From positions 992,001-1,056,000 of the forward strand of contig OX244046.1 of NCBI GenBank assembly GCA_945861085.1: a stretch of DNA of 64,000 nt. Direction: 5' to 3'. The DNA comes from Clostridioides difficile_D (GTDB taxonomy: Bacteria > Bacillota > Clostridia > Peptostreptococcales > Peptostreptococcaceae). Position numbers and translations under genes: made by a program. The notes beneath the pieces are model-generated. The model made no database searches, was not told where the DNA came from, and worked only from the letters and a program-made list of their open reading frames with translations. Below are positions 61,588-64,000 of this stretch, in pieces; position 1 is the first letter of the stretch; each line of letters opens with the position of its first letter.

Positions 61588-63908
61588 GAAGCTATTTAGA
61601 ACTAGTACCACAGTATGCAAAAGTACATAAGAAAAAAAATAGGACTACACTTTTATGTATTATTATTGCTGTATGCTTAGTTACTGCTATTTTTGGGCTT
61701 GCAGATATGGCTATACAATGTCAAAAGATACAATTTATTAAAGATGATGGAAATTGGCACATAGTAATTAAAAATCTTGATGAAAAGTCTATATCAGAAA
61801 TAAATAGTAGAGTAGATATAGCTCACCATGGTAGGGGGCAAGTCGTTGACAATGGAGAGTTTAAATCAAAGGAAATATTGATACAAGGTTTAGATGAAGA
61901 ATTAGCAAAACAATTTAGCTTAGAAATAATAAAGGGTCGTTATCCTATTGGGGAGAATGAAACTTTAATAGATGAGGATGCAGTTGAAAGATTTAATCTA
62001 AAAATAGGGGATTTTATTAAAATAAAATTAGCAGATGGTAGAAATAAAAATTATAAGATAGTAGGTGAATATTCATCAATATCAAGCTTAAGAGCTACAG
62101 ATAAGCATGGATTAATACTTTCAATATTGGGTACACAAGCTATCAAAAAATCAGAAACATACGATTATTATATTACATTTAAAGAAAAGGCTAATATTAG
62201 AAAAGCTACTTCTGATATTAAAAATACCTTCAATTTAAGTGATAAACAAATTGGTAAAAATGAAAGATTACTTTCTATCATAGGTCAAGGTGACTCTGAC
62301 TTTTCTAAACCACTGTATTTAACAGCAGGATTACTTTTTGTACTTGTTTTAGTAGCAAGTATTATCATGATATATAATAGTTTCAACATGAGTGTGATTG
62401 AGAGAATTAAATTTTTTGGTCTGTTACGTTGTCTAGGGGCATCAAAACATCAAGTTAAAAAATTTGTTGTTTTAGAAAGTTTAATTTTAAGTGTAAAAGC
62501 TATTCCAATAGGTCTAGTGTTAGGAAGTATTGTAACTATTATATCATCTATATTTCTTAAACATGTTAATGAGTTATTCAGCTCGATGCCAATAAAAGTT
62601 AGTTTTATTGGGATTGCATTTGGAATAATTGTAGGATTTTTAACTGTGATATTATCAGCTATTGTTCCAGCAAAAAAAGCTTCTCGTGTATCTCCGCTTA
62701 GTGCTGTACGTGGGAATCTGATGTCCAAAGAAATTTTAAACAATGGAAAGACAAGTAAAGTTGCAAATATAGGAAGTTCTAAAGTTGAGATTGCTATGGG
62801 ATTAAATCATGCTTTTTCAAGAAAGAAATCTTTTGTACTTATGACTTCTTCATTTGCTATTAGTATTATACTATTTTTAGGGTTTAGTGTGTTTATAGAT
62901 CTTATGTATCAAGGGCTTAAGCCTATGAAGCCAGAAGCCTCTCATATATCTATTGTTGAACCTAATTTTAGGTCTATTTTAACCAAGGAAGATATTAATG
63001 AAATAAGTAATATCAAAGGAATAAAGAAAGTATATGGTAGAATGGTGACAGATGTAGAAGCTATATATAATGGAAAGAAGACAAAATCACAATTAATTTC
63101 TTATGAAAAGTATCAATTTCATTGGGCAAAAAAATATCTATTAAAAGGAGAAATTAATGAAGATAAATTACAGTCAGAAAATATTGCTTTAGTAGAAGAG
63201 GGGCATGGATTTGACATAGGAGATAAGATATATATTAAAGATGGAAATTCTGAAAAAGAGTTAAAGGTAGGAGGTATACTTTCCTCAATTCCATTTGATG
63301 CTAAAGATGAATATATTGGAAATATTATAACATCTGAAAATACTTTTACAACTATAACAGGTATAAAGAATTATATAATAATTGACACTCAAGTTGATAA
63401 AAATGCTCCTAGAGATTTAATTGAAAATATAAGAAGTGTAGTAGATGATAATTTAGAGGTTAGAGATAAAAGACAAAGTAACTTTGAGGTCAAAAATTCG
63501 TTTTATACTATGGCAACATTTGTATATGGATTTGTGTTTATTATTGCGATTATAAGCATGTTTAATATCATAAATAGCATGAATATAAGTGTTACAAGTA
63601 GAAAGAATTACTATGGTATTATGCGTGCAGTAGGTATATCCAACAAACAATTAAGAAAAATGGTGATAGTAGAGGCAAGTTCATATGCAGTGAGTGGCTG
63701 TTTATTAGGTAGCATACTAGGGTTAATGTTACATAGGTATATGTTTATATCATTAGTAAGCTCAATGTTTCATTTAGAGTGGCAAGTACCTTCTAATTTG
63801 CTACTTATCACTGTACTAACTATGATAATAATAACTCTATTATCAGTAAGAAAACCAATTAAAAAGATTTGTGAACTAGATATAATAGATTCAATAAATG
63901 CACAATAA
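61584..63908 (+). CDS. ABC transporter permease, FtsX/MacB-like
   Basis: This 774-aa permease has an N-terminal helix, a large extracytoplasmic region (about 45-230), FtsX-type helices (about 240-380, including IERIKFFGLLRCLGASKHQVKKF), a second external region (about 440-640) and a closing set of helices with NYYGIMRAVGISNKQLRKM. Two FtsX modules in one chain resemble the VexP/BceB-like permeases that export or sense antimicrobial peptides. The upstream two-component system probably controls it. A strong terminator follows. Confidence 0.93.
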   Translation: MRSYLELVPQYAKVHKKKNRTTLLCIIIAVCLVTAIFGLADMAIQCQKIQFIKDDGNWHIVIKNLDEKSISEINSRVDIAHHGRGQVVDNGEFKSKEILIQGLDEELAKQFSLEIIKGRYPIGENETLIDEDAVERFNLKIGDFIKIKLADGRNKNYKIVGEYSSISSLRATDKHGLILSILGTQAIKKSETYDYYITFKEKANIRKATSDIKNTFNLSDKQIGKNERLLSIIGQGDSDFSKPLYLTAGLLFVLVLVASIIMIYNSFNMSVIERIKFFGLLRCLGASKHQVKKFVVLESLILSVKAIPIGLVLGSIVTIISSIFLKHVNELFSSMPIKVSFIGIAFGIIVGFLTVILSAIVPAKKASRVSPLSAVRGNLMSKEILNNGKTSKVANIGSSKVEIAMGLNHAFSRKKSFVLMTSSFAISIILFLGFSVFIDLMYQGLKPMKPEASHISIVEPNFRSILTKEDINEISNIKGIKKVYGRMVTDVEAIYNGKKTKSQLISYEKYQFHWAKKYLLKGEINEDKLQSENIALVEEGHGFDIGDKIYIKDGNSEKELKVGGILSSIPFDAKDEYIGNIITSENTFTTITGIKNYIIIDTQVDKNAPRDLIENIRSVVDDNLEVRDKRQSNFEVKNSFYTMATFVYGFVFIIAIISMFNIINSMNISVTSRKNYYGIMRAVGISNKQLRKMVIVEASSYAVSGCLLGSILGLMLHRYMFISLVSSMFHLEWQVPSNLLLITVLTMIIITLLSVRKPIKKICELDIIDSINAQ

Positions 63909-63930
63909 ATATGGCTATTAATTTAAATTA

Positions 63931-63986
63931 AAAAAACGAAGCAAATATAAAATAGAAAATATTTTTCATTTTTGCTTCGTTTTTTA
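63931..63986 (+). terminator. Terminator of the two-component/ABC operon
   Basis: AAAAAACGAAGCAAA pairs with TTTGCTTCGTTTTTT around an AT-rich loop and is followed by a T-run. Confidence 0.9.
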
Positions 63987-64000
63987 TATTATAAAATTTT

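Overview
The window is low-GC chromosomal DNA of a Firmicute and almost certainly Clostridioides difficile. The evidence is very AT-rich intergenic DNA, strong AGGAGG-type ribosome sites with frequent TTG/GTG starts, the gene content (glycogen operon, spermidine operon, paired [FeFe] hydrogenases, OpuC transporter, leu operon, ser genes) and a CdISt1-type IStron. All recognised genes are on the + strand except one cold-shock gene. No rRNA, tRNA, CRISPR array or prophage was found.

Layout. 1-6.4 kb: glycogen operon (glgD 3' part, glgA, glgP, GH13 glucanase). 6.7-7.4 kb: GntR/FCD regulator. 8.2-11.9 kb: complete arginine-to-spermidine operon (speA, speD, speE, speB). 12.1 kb: cold-shock gene (-). 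12.7-16.0 kb: two tandem [FeFe]-hydrogenase-type genes, then a small gene remnant and a 51-aa Cys-rich membrane peptide. 16.7-20.3 kb: small DUF6483-like protein, DUF1846 protein, DNA polymerase IV. 20.6-23.3 kb: OpuC-type osmolyte transporter. 23.6-25.8 kb: cation diffusion facilitator and ferredoxin-like aldo/keto reductase. 26.3-29.5 kb: a four-gene membrane/lipid-carrier cluster (polytopic membrane protein, UbiA-type prenyltransferase, HAD phosphatase, small membrane protein). 29.8-33.9 kb: MATE pump, S1-domain protein, PHP phosphatase, small membrane protein. 34.0-40.9 kb: leucine operon (T-box, leuA, leuC, leuD, leuB). 41-45.5 kb: thioesterase, class V aminotransferase, serA, DUF1015. 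46.3-52.0 kb: a large PAS/GGDEF/GAF diguanylate cyclase and a YgiQ radical-SAM protein. 52-55 kb: an NMT1-type ABC transporter and YbaK. 55.3-58.4 kb: two-subunit class I fumarase, malic enzyme and a zinc-ribbon protein. 58.9-63.9 kb: two-component system followed by a MacB/FtsX-type ABC exporter.

The most striking object is a 1,866-bp IStron at 36715-38580 that splits leuC. It combines a group I intron, with P, Q, R and S core elements and an internal guide that pairs with the leuC 5' exon, and an IS605-type element encoding an apparently catalytically intact TnpB. It sits directly after a TTGAT target. Removing it rejoins leuC exactly in frame (Asp-Gly-Ala). The tnpA homologue appears reduced to a stub. 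The operon is therefore predicted to be under two RNA-level controls: a leucine T-box upstream and ribozyme splicing inside leuC. The TnpB guide RNA, if made from the right end, would carry leuC exon 2 and so match the uninterrupted allele.

Other accessory signals are four short terminal-inverted-repeat elements in two families (6452-6568 with 23312-23427; 18862-18963 with 32637-32693) and a few decayed gene fragments. The rest is ordinary core metabolism. Functions are assigned from sequence motifs read by eye; no database search was run.
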